From contig NZFX01000017.1 in NCBI GenBank assembly GCA_002689385.1, positions 1-34,954 on the forward strand: DNA of 34,954 bases, read 5' to 3'. The DNA comes from Phycisphaerae bacterium (lineage in GTDB: Bacteria > Planctomycetota > Phycisphaerae > Phycisphaerales > SM1A02). Of this stretch, positions 23,682 to 31,424 are shown in pieces (position 1 is the stretch's first letter; each line of letters opens with the position of its first letter). Below the pieces are notes generated by a model. It saw nothing but the letters and a program-made list of their open reading frames with translations, searched no databases and was not told the DNA's origin. The position numbers were made by a program, and so were the translations under genes.

Positions 23682-24292
23682 GTTGAATCTCCTTGTTGTG
23701 CTGCTGCAATCATTGCTTCGATTCTGCCGATTGCTCTTGATGACCATCCTCTAAACAACATATATGGAAAAAGTGTAATCAACGCGATGATTAACCCAAA
23801 TGCAGTGGTTAAAAGCGCTGCAGCAATTCCACCAGCTACATCGGATGGATCGGTCAACACTTCTTGCGCGCCTAGTAATTTGAACGATTGAATTATGCCT
23901 ACGACCGTTCCTAAAATTCCAAGCAAAGGCGAAGCAGTGATAATGGTTGAAAGTGCAACCATGAACCTATCGATGCGTGGCCGCTCTGCTTCAATGGCCC
24001 CCATCGCAACGGCATCGCTCGCTCCATCGTCGAGCAAAGTGTTTGCAATTGCACCGTACGGTGATCCATCATTCTTCACAATTTTTTTTGCACCCGTTGT
24101 GTCGCCCTTACGAAAACACGCGTTTAGTTTTGCGAGCCGTCCAAGCGACCCCCTGCCTCCAACGAGAAACCAAAACCAACAACGTTCCAAAATAAGCGCA
24201 ACGCTGAGCACACTTAAAATGAAAAGTGGAATCATGACGTACCCACCCTTGTCAATAAACGTAATGAAATCTTGCATTAGTTCTTCTTGCAT
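23678..24292 (-). CDS. MotA/TolQ/ExbB proton channel family protein
   Basis: Starting at the ATG at 24292, the 204-residue protein has three predicted membrane spans: YVMIPLFILSVLSVALILE, TASPLLGILGTVVGIIQSF, and GGIAAALLTTAFGLIIALITLFPYML. The last two carry the family's conserved ILGTVVGI and GGIAAALLTTAFGL signatures. Such proteins form pentameric proton channels with ExbD/TolR partners that energise envelope processes. No ExbD/TolR gene is adjacent, which is unusual; instead the TraB/GspG-like gene overlaps it by 4 nt. A longer frame reaches 24394 but runs through the promoter region and into the divergent gene. The ATG at 24292 has no Shine-Dalgarno and sits 7 nt after a -10 box, suggesting a leaderless mRNA. 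Confidence 0.85.
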   Translation of the reverse strand: MQEELMQDFITFIDKGGYVMIPLFILSVLSVALILERCWFWFLVGGRGSLGRLAKLNACFRKGDTTGAKKIVKNDGSPYGAIANTLLDDGASDAVAMGAIEAERPRIDRFMVALSTIITASPLLGILGTVVGIIQSFKLLGAQEVLTDPSDVAGGIAAALLTTAFGLIIALITLFPYMLFRGWSSRAIGRIEAMIAAAQQGDST

Positions 24293-24297
24293 GCCAT

Positions 24298-24311
24298 AGA
24301 TTGTACAATCT
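24298..24311. promoter_or_regulatory. Palindromic double -10 between the ExbB-like and polyprenyl synthase genes
   Basis: AGATTGT/ACAATCT is a perfect 14-bp palindrome and contains TACAAT on both strands. On minus (24305-24300) it lies 7 nt before the ExbB-like ATG. On plus (24304-24309) it lies 15 nt before the polyprenyl synthase ATG at 24325. The whole intergenic region is 32 bp, so one element could serve both directions. A dimeric regulator site is an alternative reading of the palindrome. Confidence 0.5.
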
Positions 24312-24324
24312 GTACGTGACACCA

Positions 24325-25209
24325 ATGACATTTCCCAATCCACCAGCTGAATTGCTTGAAGTAGCCAAGATAATTGAAATCGAACTCGAATCATGCCTCA
24401 TAGAACAGCAATTGCCTCCGCACCTTGCTGAAGCCGCAAGGTACGCCGTGATGAATGGCGGAAAACGGGTTCGACCGGCGCTTACTCTTTTGTGTTGCGA
24501 AGCTGTGGGTGGCTCTCGCCGCCAAGCGATGCATGCGGCGCTTGCAGTGGAACTGGTCCATTGCTTTAGTTTAGTGCACGACGACCTTCCCTCCATCGAT
24601 AATGATGATCTTCGTCGCGGAAAACCAACATTGCACATAAAGTCTGGTGAAGCAATGGCTGTACTCGCAGGCGATTTATTGTTACCCGTTGCGTTCTCGC
24701 AATTGATTGCAGAAGAATACACCTGCGACCAACAAGCAACATTAACGAAATTGCTTGCAAAAGCAACAAGCGACATGGTCATTGGGCAAGTCTATGATAC
24801 GCTTGGTGGACTTCCCGAGCATCTCGAACCACTCGAACAACTTGAAGAAATTCACCGTAATAAAACGGGTGCTTTGATTTGTTGCTCTTGCCAGATGGGC
24901 GCCGTTTGCGGTAATGTCTCTTCAGAAGCGTACGAAGCAATCTCCTCTTTTGGAAGTGCCATCGGTCTGATGTTTCAAATTGTTGATGACCTGATTGATT
25001 TACATGGCAATGCAGCGCTTGTTGGAAAAGCCACGGGTAAAGATGCAGAAGCTGGAAAAACAACGTACCCCGGAACCATAGGCGTAGAAGCATCCAAGAA
25101 ATCCGTGCGGGAACTCCAAAAACAAGCAGATAATGCACTTCAATCACTCAATTTTGACACAGAAACCTTGGCATCTTTCAATCTTTGGATGGCTCACAGG
25201 ACTCGTTGA
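24325..25209 (+). CDS. ispA: Polyprenyl (farnesyl/geranylgeranyl) diphosphate synthase
   Basis: The 294-residue protein has both aspartate-rich motifs of trans-prenyl synthases: VHDDLPSIDNDDLRRGKPT (first, DDxxxxD form typical of bacterial FPP synthase) and FQIVDDLIDLHG (second). It also has NGGKRVRPAL near the N-terminus and GKATGKDAEAGKTTYP after the second motif. It condenses IPP with allylic diphosphates; IspA-like FPP synthase is the best guess, but GGPP synthase cannot be excluded from sequence alone. I use the ATG at 24325 rather than an upstream in-frame TTG at 24301, which falls within the promoter palindrome. The dxs start follows 20 nt after the stop, giving an ispA-dxs pair of the kind seen in many bacteria. 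Confidence 0.92.
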   Translation: MTFPNPPAELLEVAKIIEIELESCLIEQQLPPHLAEAARYAVMNGGKRVRPALTLLCCEAVGGSRRQAMHAALAVELVHCFSLVHDDLPSIDNDDLRRGKPTLHIKSGEAMAVLAGDLLLPVAFSQLIAEEYTCDQQATLTKLLAKATSDMVIGQVYDTLGGLPEHLEPLEQLEEIHRNKTGALICCSCQMGAVCGNVSSEAYEAISSFGSAIGLMFQIVDDLIDLHGNAALVGKATGKDAEAGKTTYPGTIGVEASKKSVRELQKQADNALQSLNFDTETLASFNLWMAHRTR

Positions 25210-25212
25210 GCG

Positions 25213-25218
25213 TACAAT
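25213..25218 (+). promoter_or_regulatory. Candidate -10 box before dxs
   Basis: TACAAT lies in the 20-nt gap between ispA and dxs, 11 nt before the dxs ATG, so a dedicated short-leader transcript is possible. No matching -35 is clear, and co-transcription with ispA is equally likely. Confidence 0.35.
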
Positions 25219-25229
25219 AGCTGTCTGAT

Positions 25230-27161
25230 ATGAATACTGAACTTCTCTCGACAATTCAATCACCTGCAGATCTTAAAAAGCTCTCGATAGAAGCACTTCC
25301 AAAACTTGCTAATGAGATTCGTCACGCAATCTGCGAACAAGTAAAAAAGAGTGGCGGCCACTTAGCGCCAAACCTTGGTGTTGTTGAGTTAATGATTGCT
25401 TTGCATTACGTCTTTGATTTTTCAAGCGACCGACTTTTGTTTGATGTTGGGCACCAGTGCTACACGCATAAATTGCTCACTGGCCGTCAGGAACTGCTTG
25501 GCAAGTTGCGACAACGAGGCGGCATGTCTGGTTTTCCATCACCTGATGAATCGCCGTTCGATTTATTCTCGGTGGGACACGCTGGCACGGCAATTTCTAC
25601 TGCCGTTGGCATGGCTCGTGGCGACACCCTCAACGGCGAGTCTTACGAACCGACAACAAACAACGATGGAAGGCGCGTCGTTGCATTTGTTGGCGATGCT
25701 TCAATCGTCAACGGTGTTGCGATGGAGGGTTTGAATAACGCTGGAACGTTAAAACGTCAGTTCCTCGTTGTCCTCAATGACAACAACATGTCTATTGCAA
25801 ATCCTCAGGGCGCGATTGCAGATTATTTCGACCACCTCCGAGTTGGTTCAACATATCGCTCGATGAAAAAAGCAGCGAAGAACGTCATGGGCAAATTGCC
25901 CGGCGGCTCAATGCTCGAAGACATGACACACCGAATGACCGAGATGATGAAAGATGCAATCTTTGAAGATTCATGGTTTGAACATTTCGGCTTGCTCTCC
26001 GTTGGCCCAGTCGATGGGCACGATCTGCCGTCGTTGATTGAAATGCTCGTAGAAGTTCGCGATGTCGACAGACCGCTGTTGCTTCATGCGCACACAGTCA
26101 AAGGCAAAGGTTTTGAATACACCGAACAAAACGCCACGAAGTTTCATTCACCAAAACCATTTGATGTAAAAAACACCTCCGTTGAAATGCAACCATCTGG
26201 AAGAAGTTTTACGTCTGCGTTTGCTGATTCACTTTGTGATTTGATGTTGCATGATGAAAAAGTTGTTGCCGCAACCGCGGCGATGCCGGGTGGCACTGGA
26301 ATTGATTCCGCGTTAGAAAAATTCCCAAACCGCGTCTGGGATACAGGCATTTGTGAATCACACACCATGGACATGCTTGCTGGCATGGCGAAAACCGGCT
26401 GTAAACCATTCTTTGCGGTGTACTCAACGTTCCTGCAACGAGCGTTCGACCAAGCGTTCCAAGAAGTTGCGCTCCAAGGGTTACCTGTTCGGCTCTGCCT
26501 CGACAGATCGGGCGTTGTTGGTGGCGATGGCGCTGTCCATCACGGTTTCTGCGACATTGCACTGCTTCGCGTTTTGCCAAACGCAGTGCTCATGGCGGCA
26601 ATTGATGAACCGACGCTCAAATCTTCCATGACATTCATGGCGAGCTACAACGATGGACTCACTGCGCTTAGATACCCTCGTGACACTGTGCGCGAACACG
26701 CACCCGACTGCCCTTCGTTTGTTCTTGGCAAAGCACACCAACTTCGAAAGAGCGCATCTTCAAAACTTGCTATTCTCGGCTATGGCACAACTGCAATCGA
26801 TGCACTTAATGCCGCCGACCGTGTCGATGAAACAGCAATAGATGTTTACGACGCTCGGTTCGCAAAACCAGTCGACGGTGAACTTATCGAACGCTTGCTT
26901 ACAAATGGCACCCCAATCATTACCGTTGAAGAACACTCCATTATTGGTGGGTTTGGTTCAGCTGTGCTTGAAGAAGCTGCGAGACGAAACCTCGACACAA
27001 CACTCATCACATCCCTTGGCTTGCCTGATCACTGGATTGGTCATGGCTCACGAGCAGAACAACTCGCACAAACGGGTATCGATGCAGCCGGCATCGCCGC
27101 CGTTGCCTCCCGCATTTTGTCTTCAATCGAAACTGAAGCACCATTTGTTGTCACAAAGTAG
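25230..27161 (+). CDS. dxs: 1-deoxy-D-xylulose-5-phosphate synthase
   Basis: The 643-residue protein has the full transketolase-like layout. The thiamine-diphosphate binding domain shows SGGHLAPNLGVVELMIALHYVF, FDVGHQCYTHKLLTGR and FVGDASIVNGVAMEGLNNAG, where the usual GDG is GDA. The middle pyrimidine-binding domain shows RVWDTGICESHTMDMLAGMA and LDRSGVVGGDGAVHHG, and the C-terminal domain shows ITVEEHSIIGGFGSAV. It makes DXP from pyruvate and glyceraldehyde-3-phosphate, the first committed step of the MEP pathway that ispG also serves. It follows ispA by 20 nt. Confidence 0.97.
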   Translation: MNTELLSTIQSPADLKKLSIEALPKLANEIRHAICEQVKKSGGHLAPNLGVVELMIALHYVFDFSSDRLLFDVGHQCYTHKLLTGRQELLGKLRQRGGMSGFPSPDESPFDLFSVGHAGTAISTAVGMARGDTLNGESYEPTTNNDGRRVVAFVGDASIVNGVAMEGLNNAGTLKRQFLVVLNDNNMSIANPQGAIADYFDHLRVGSTYRSMKKAAKNVMGKLPGGSMLEDMTHRMTEMMKDAIFEDSWFEHFGLLSVGPVDGHDLPSLIEMLVEVRDVDRPLLLHAHTVKGKGFEYTEQNATKFHSPKPFDVKNTSVEMQPSGRSFTSAFADSLCDLMLHDEKVVAATAAMPGGTGIDSALEKFPNRVWDTGICESHTMDMLAGMAKTGCKPFFAVYSTFLQRAFDQAFQEVALQGLPVRLCLDRSGVVGGDGAVHHGFCDIALLRVLPNAVLMAAIDEPTLKSSMTFMASYNDGLTALRYPRDTVREHAPDCPSFVLGKAHQLRKSASSKLAILGYGTTAIDALNAADRVDETAIDVYDARFAKPVDGELIERLLTNGTPIITVEEHSIIGGFGSAVLEEAARRNLDTTLITSLGLPDHWIGHGSRAEQLAQTGIDAAGIAAVASRILSSIETEAPFVVTK

Positions 27162-27178
27162 AAAGTACTAATTCTCGC

Positions 27179-27907
27179 ATGTCTATCTTAATAATCGAAC
27201 ACAGCAACTTAACGGGCTCTGATCGCCTAGGTGAGCGACTCCGCGAAGATGGCCACCGTTTACAAGTCGTCCGCGTTCATCTTGGAGAACAACTTCCAAC
27301 TGACCTTGATGAAATTGACGGCGTGATTAGTTGCGGTGGTCCACAAGACCCAATATGCGACGAGCCATGGGTTGAGCATGAACTGCGATTACTTCGAAGC
27401 GCAAACAATCTCGAACTACCTATCTTTGGATTATGCCTTGGAAGTCAACTTCTTGCACGAGCATTGGGCGGCGAACTGTCCAAATGCGAATCGCCTGAAA
27501 TGGGTTGGTATAACGTTGACCTTACACCCGTTGGTCGATCAGATTTTATTCTTTCAGGGCAACCATGGAGTGGTCCACAATTCCATTGGCACCATTGGCA
27601 AGTTAGCGCACTCCCTGATGGTGCAACACTGCTTGCTTCAAGTGAACGATGCAACGTCCAAGCATGGATGCACGGCACAAATACGTACGCTGTTCAATAC
27701 CACCCTGAGTGCACCATTGCTTGTATAGAATCATGGATTGAAGACGACGCAGCAGATGTAAAAAACGCAGGCATTTCAGCATCAACTATTCGCGAAGAAA
27801 CTGAGAAAAACTTTGCTGACTATGAACGTCTTACAGACCGATTGTTCGATTTAATTTCACAGTTACTTATGCCGATGCACAACCGTCTTTCACGACAACG
27901 CGTGTAA
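27179..27907 (+). CDS. Class I glutamine amidotransferase, GMP synthase-like
   Basis: The 242-residue single-domain protein has the triad of class I glutamine amidotransferases: nucleophile C86 in IFGLCLGSQLLARALGG, and H175 and E177 in VQYHPECT. The N-terminal SILIIEHSN and ISCGGPQDP segments match the stand-alone group resembling the GMP synthase amidotransferase domain. Such proteins either release ammonia from glutamine for an unknown partner or hydrolyse gamma-glutamyl compounds. No synthetase domain is fused. It starts 17 nt after dxs and ends 2 nt before the methyltransferase, so all three are probably co-transcribed. Confidence 0.85.
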   Translation: MSILIIEHSNLTGSDRLGERLREDGHRLQVVRVHLGEQLPTDLDEIDGVISCGGPQDPICDEPWVEHELRLLRSANNLELPIFGLCLGSQLLARALGGELSKCESPEMGWYNVDLTPVGRSDFILSGQPWSGPQFHWHHWQVSALPDGATLLASSERCNVQAWMHGTNTYAVQYHPECTIACIESWIEDDAADVKNAGISASTIREETEKNFADYERLTDRLFDLISQLLMPMHNRLSRQRV

Positions 27908-27909
27908 CC

Positions 27910-28518
27910 TTGTCAAACGCTCCCGATTATCTAAAACCCTATCAAGAAGCGGTCGAAGCGCACGGCGGAACATTCGACGCAACACTTTGGCGTTCCAAAG
28001 AGGGGCAAGCACTGCGCTTCAAAGTCTTTTGCGACTTTATTGATTTCAATGACTGTTCTATTCTAGATGTTGGCTGCGGGATTGGCGACTTTGCAGACTA
28101 CCTTGTAAAACGGGATGTTTCTTTTTCTACGTTTCACGGTGTTGATGCGATGGAAGCGATGGTCAAAACTGCGATGAACCGCAATCTCGCAAAGTCAACA
28201 TTTACAACGGCAGATGTGCTGCGAACACCAAACTTTTTTCGTGGGGACTGGATTACGTTTTCTGGCACGTTAAATGCTATGGATGAAACTGCAGCGATGA
28301 AGTTGATTGACGATGCTTTTGATGCTTCAAGTAAAGGTGTTGCATTTAACTTTCTTTCTAACCAATCCGGCAGAGAACCAAAAAGCGAAGACCTTTCGCC
28401 TGCTGCGCGATTTAATACAACTGCTTGGGTTGAGCATGCGTTTACGCTTACGCCAAACGTCGACTTTACACAGTCGTACTTACACGGGCACGATGCCACT
28501 ATCGTGCTCCGCAAATAG
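27910..28518 (+). CDS. SAM-dependent class I methyltransferase
   Basis: The 202-residue protein has the Rossmann-like SAM-binding motif I (SILDVGCGIGDFADYLV, residues about 49-65), an acidic residue after beta-2 (FHGVDAMEAMV) and the motif around FTTADVLRTPNFFRGDWITFSGTLNA. The substrate cannot be told. The start is TTG at 27910, two bases after the amidotransferase stop, with no in-frame ATG nearby; this makes the exact start uncertain. The coupling to the amidotransferase suggests a shared pathway. Confidence 0.8.
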   Translation: MSNAPDYLKPYQEAVEAHGGTFDATLWRSKEGQALRFKVFCDFIDFNDCSILDVGCGIGDFADYLVKRDVSFSTFHGVDAMEAMVKTAMNRNLAKSTFTTADVLRTPNFFRGDWITFSGTLNAMDETAAMKLIDDAFDASSKGVAFNFLSNQSGREPKSEDLSPAARFNTTAWVEHAFTLTPNVDFTQSYLHGHDATIVLRK

Positions 28519-28535
28519 TACTTGGCACTGAGATG

Positions 28536-28562
28536 CGTGCATTGCATGAAAAAAGATGCACG
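28536..28562 (+). terminator. Weak hairpin after the methyltransferase gene
   Basis: CGTGCAT (28536-28542) pairs perfectly with ATGCACG (28556-28562) over a 13-nt loop and is followed by ATTTTA. The long loop and short T-run make it at most a weak terminator. It does lie right between the ispA-dxs run and the sppA promoter. Confidence 0.35.
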
Positions 28563-28579
28563 ATTTTACGAAGTATTTG

Positions 28580-28607
28580 TTGGTAGAGCAAAAAACTGCT
28601 TTACAAT
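28580..28607 (+). promoter_or_regulatory. Candidate promoter for sppA
   Basis: TTGGTA (28580-28585) and TACAAT (28602-28607) are 16 nt apart. They predict a start near 28614 and a leader of about 20 nt containing the AAGGAG Shine-Dalgarno (28622-28627), 7 nt before the ATG. Confidence 0.6.
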
Positions 28608-28634
28608 GGCAAGCTTACTTTAAGGAGAATTGAT

Positions 28635-29651
28635 ATGGAAACACACGCAGAAACAAACCAACAAACCACGTTAAAAGTTGTCGCTACAACTGGTGGATTT
28701 AAAACATTCGTCGCGTTCCTTGCAGCAATGTTCATTTTTCTCATTGTTTTCCTAGTTGGAATCATCGCAGGCGTTTCAGGGTTCGCAGCAGCCACCGAAG
28801 ATAATGGGCTAGTAAGCACACACGTTTCGCACAAGGGTAACAACAACACTGTTGCCGTTCTTCACATCGATGGAGTCATCGATGGGTCAAACGCATCGTA
28901 CGCACAACAAGCCATAGAAAAAATACTTGACGATAAACATGCCCGTGCTGTTGTGCTTCGTGTTGACTCACCAGGAGGTGACGTGACCGCCTCCGATGAA
29001 ATTTGGCACAACATTCAACGGCTTAAAGAAGCTGGTCTTCCTATCATTGCAAGCTACGGCAGTGTTGCGGCATCAGGTGGCTATTACATTTCTTGCAATG
29101 CAGATCACATCCTTGCCCAAGAAACTTCTATTACTGGCTCCATCGGTGTCATCGCTTCCATCATGACTTTCCAAGACCTTCTCGAAAAGATTGGAGTCAA
29201 ACCAGTCACACTTATAGCAAAGAGTTCTCCTGAAAAATCAGTTGCTAACGATGTCTATCGAAACTGGACTGTCAAAGACAAACAAAAAATGAACAGTATT
29301 CTTCAGGCGATGTACGCAGTCTTCTACGACCGAGTTGCAGAAGGACGTTCATCAGTCATACCTGACGCGAAGAAACTAAAAGCCGTCGCGAATGGTTCAG
29401 CGTACACAGCACAACAAGCGCTCGACAAAGGGCTCATCGATGGAATTGGCTATTTAAACAACGCAGTTGACATCGCAGAGCAACGCGCTTCCTTACAAAA
29501 CGGAAATGCAACCGTTGTCCACTATTCTCGCGCTACACCTTCGTTTGGTGGTCTTCTTGGCGTTCAATCAAGTGAACTTACAACATCCGATGTCAGATCA
29601 ATGTTGCAAGAATTCACCATGCCAAAACTGATGTACTTGTACAACCAGTAA
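28635..29651 (+). CDS. sppA: Signal peptide peptidase SppA, S49 family
   Basis: The 338-residue protein has a short cytoplasmic end and one membrane anchor (TFVAFLAAMFIFLIVFLVGIIAG, residues about 24-46), followed by a single S49 domain. It shows the ClpP-like crotonase features VLHIDGVIDGS, AVVLRVDSPGGDVTASDEIW, SYGSVAASGGYYISC (the Ser before AASGG is the likely nucleophile) and SITGSIGVI. The Lys of AKSSPEKSVAND is in the region of the catalytic base. SppA degrades released signal peptides in the membrane. The single-domain, about 340-residue length matches the short bacterial type rather than the tandem E. coli protein. It has its own promoter and an AAGGAG Shine-Dalgarno. Confidence 0.9.
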   Translation: METHAETNQQTTLKVVATTGGFKTFVAFLAAMFIFLIVFLVGIIAGVSGFAAATEDNGLVSTHVSHKGNNNTVAVLHIDGVIDGSNASYAQQAIEKILDDKHARAVVLRVDSPGGDVTASDEIWHNIQRLKEAGLPIIASYGSVAASGGYYISCNADHILAQETSITGSIGVIASIMTFQDLLEKIGVKPVTLIAKSSPEKSVANDVYRNWTVKDKQKMNSILQAMYAVFYDRVAEGRSSVIPDAKKLKAVANGSAYTAQQALDKGLIDGIGYLNNAVDIAEQRASLQNGNATVVHYSRATPSFGGLLGVQSSELTTSDVRSMLQEFTMPKLMYLYNQ

Positions 29652-29720
29652 CCGCCACGCAGAGGTAAGCAAAGCTGGAATCGCCTGCCTTCGCACTTTC
29701 ACCAAACGCAAGGAACAGAC

Positions 29721-30039
29721 ATGCCAACACTACTTCACTTGTTGAATCAATCGGTGGGCGTCATGCATTTGCCTCATCATTACAAAAATAATAGAAGCTG
29801 AAATTGGCGTCACCTTCCAGGATGCAAAACAATTTTCTGAGCTTCGAGCACTGCGCGGCTGGTCCATCAAAAACAGAAACACAAACGTTTCGCCACATGT
29901 TGCCTCGTTGCCAAAGGGAAAAATGTACATTTTTAATTGTGACTTACGCAACGGACTTCTTGAACAAACATGCTGGGGCGTACATGGGTACACGGCAGAG
30001 TCTGCAGTCCACATCATCGACGCCTTACTTGAAGAATAA
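29721..30039 (+). pseudogene. Small unknown gene interrupted by an apparent +1 frameshift in an A5 run
   Basis: An ATG at 29721 with AAGGA 6 nt upstream opens MPTLLHLLNQSVGVMHLPHHYK, which stops shortly after. From 29746 a second frame is open to a TAA at 30037-30039 and reads plausibly (IIEAEIGVTFQDAKQF, KMYIFNCDLRNGLLEQTCW, AVHIIDALLEE), but it has no usable ATG, GTG or TTG in its first half. Removing one A from the AAAAA run at 29784-29788 joins the two frames into a 105-residue protein. Its stop abuts the ATG of the next gene (TAAATG). It may be a sequencing or assembly error, a true mutation, or slippage-controlled expression. The family is not recognised. Confidence 0.5.
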
Positions 30040-31020
30040 ATGCATTACACTGCCATGGTGAAACATGCCTCCATCATCTCGTTTACCTTCATCATTCTTT
30101 TCGCAGTCGTTGCTGGCCTATTTGTGGTGTCAAAACAACGTGAAACGAGCATTGTAAGATTGCTTGATTCTCATACGACTGCTGACCAAATCGTCGGTGT
30201 AGATAAGGCAAAAGGCAAACCGTTTAATGAGCTTGTGATTCTTTTTGAAAAACTACTCTTAAAGCAAAATGATGCTTCTGCTCGTGCACAAGAAGTTCTT
30301 GTTACGACTGCATTTTCAGAACACCGCGTTGAAGATCTCAGCACACTTCCAATTCAAAAAGAACTTCTTGAAGCAGTTAACTGGTGGAATGAAGAACATA
30401 AAAAAACAACGCGTTTTGCACCATCAAATGCTCTATTGGTTCCTTCTCTGCATCAAGTGGCATGGCTTACGGGCGTTGAAGACCCACCTATGTTCGATGT
30501 GCTCATCGAAACATCTGTTCAAGATCGCGACGGAAGCGTCGTCTTAGGCGTACTTGCAATTGAAAAGTTTACAACTGAGCAACAACGCAATACTTTGATT
30601 CAAGAATGGACGACGGACTACGACTTTGCTCGGCAAAAATCTGCAGTCCTCCTCGCGATGTTGGCTGACACATCGTTCGAATTTCCCCATACACAACGCC
30701 AGGCACTTTCTACACTGCAAGCCATTCAAAAAGACAGCGATTACTTACTTGCATGGCGAGCGCTGCATGACGAAGACGGAATGATTATCCCCGACATTGC
30801 ACTCGCAGGCATGCTTGCCAATGAAGAAAAGTTTTTCCCGATTCTTCTTAAAAGTGTAAAAGAAAATAAATGGCAGCATCCCGAGCACCCAATATTAATC
30901 GCCTCCTACTTCGCGCCTGAAATTGCCGGCAAACTTCCGTTTGATTTTCTTCAAAATAGCGAAACAAGAAAGAAATGGTGGTCGCTCTACACTTGCGGGT
31001 TACTGCTTGAAAGACGATGA
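30040..31020 (+). CDS. Unknown membrane-anchored protein
   Basis: The 326-residue protein has an N-terminal membrane span (IISFTFIILFAVVAGLFVVSK, residues about 12-32) followed by a mainly helical, soluble domain rich in L, A, E and K. Examples are AQEVLVTTAF, LLEAVNWWNEEHKKT and HTQRQALSTLQAIQKDSDYLLAWRAL. No catalytic motif or known family is recognised; the helical spacing could be a divergent repeat scaffold, which is a guess. The ATG directly abuts the preceding stop. The gene ends with a 4-nt ATGA overlap with the thioesterase. An alternative start at 30055 would remove five residues. Confidence 0.75.
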   Translation: MHYTAMVKHASIISFTFIILFAVVAGLFVVSKQRETSIVRLLDSHTTADQIVGVDKAKGKPFNELVILFEKLLLKQNDASARAQEVLVTTAFSEHRVEDLSTLPIQKELLEAVNWWNEEHKKTTRFAPSNALLVPSLHQVAWLTGVEDPPMFDVLIETSVQDRDGSVVLGVLAIEKFTTEQQRNTLIQEWTTDYDFARQKSAVLLAMLADTSFEFPHTQRQALSTLQAIQKDSDYLLAWRALHDEDGMIIPDIALAGMLANEEKFFPILLKSVKENKWQHPEHPILIASYFAPEIAGKLPFDFLQNSETRKKWWSLYTCGLLLERR

Positions 31021-31424
31021 TACACACTATGGACAAAACAGCAGCACTCTGCGTCATTATGATGCCCCGCGATGCAAACGGCCTTGGGACAATCTTTGGT
31101 GGAATTATCTTGTCATACATTGACCAAGCTGGTTTTGTTGAAGCAAGGAGAAGCGGCATACATCGATGGGTAACTGCGTCAATGGACAAGGTTGACTTTG
31201 AAAAGCCTGTATACGTTGGCGATGTTGTTCGGTTTATTACTAAGACTGTTAAAGCTGGTCGCACCTCCGTTGTTATTGAAGTAACGGTTGAATCGGAACG
31301 GTTTAACTCTGGAAAAAGAGTTATTGTTACGACGGCATCCATGACGATGGTCAGCGTGGATGCAGACGGGAATCCTATTCCATTTGATTCTCCTCCAACG
31401 TGCCAAATGGGCGGAAACAAATGA
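31017..31424 (+). CDS. Acyl-CoA thioesterase, hotdog fold (YciA-like)
   Basis: The 135-residue protein has the hotdog-domain signature NGLGTIFGGIILSYIDQAGFVEARR, where the Asp is in the position of the family's catalytic acid. It also has TASMDKVDFEKPVYVGDVVRF and VTVESERFNSGKRVIVTTASMTMVSVD, as in YciA/acyl-CoA hydrolases of the 4HBT superfamily. Such enzymes hydrolyse acyl-CoA to free acid and CoA. The substrate length is not predictable. It overlaps both neighbours by 4 nt (ATGA), so it is coupled with the upstream unknown gene and purN. Confidence 0.88.
   Translation: MIHTMDKTAALCVIMMPRDANGLGTIFGGIILSYIDQAGFVEARRSGIHRWVTASMDKVDFEKPVYVGDVVRFITKTVKAGRTSVVIEVTVESERFNSGKRVIVTTASMTMVSVDADGNPIPFDSPPTCQMGGNK

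Noticed and set aside
24252-24782. 176-codon minus-strand open frame over the start of the polyprenyl synthase gene
   Set aside because: It is an antisense shadow of clear prenyl synthase motifs and would cross the divergent promoter.
29730-30017. 95-codon minus-strand open frame
   Set aside because: The plus-strand reading joins into a better protein that abuts the next gene; the minus frame has no start signal or recognisable features.
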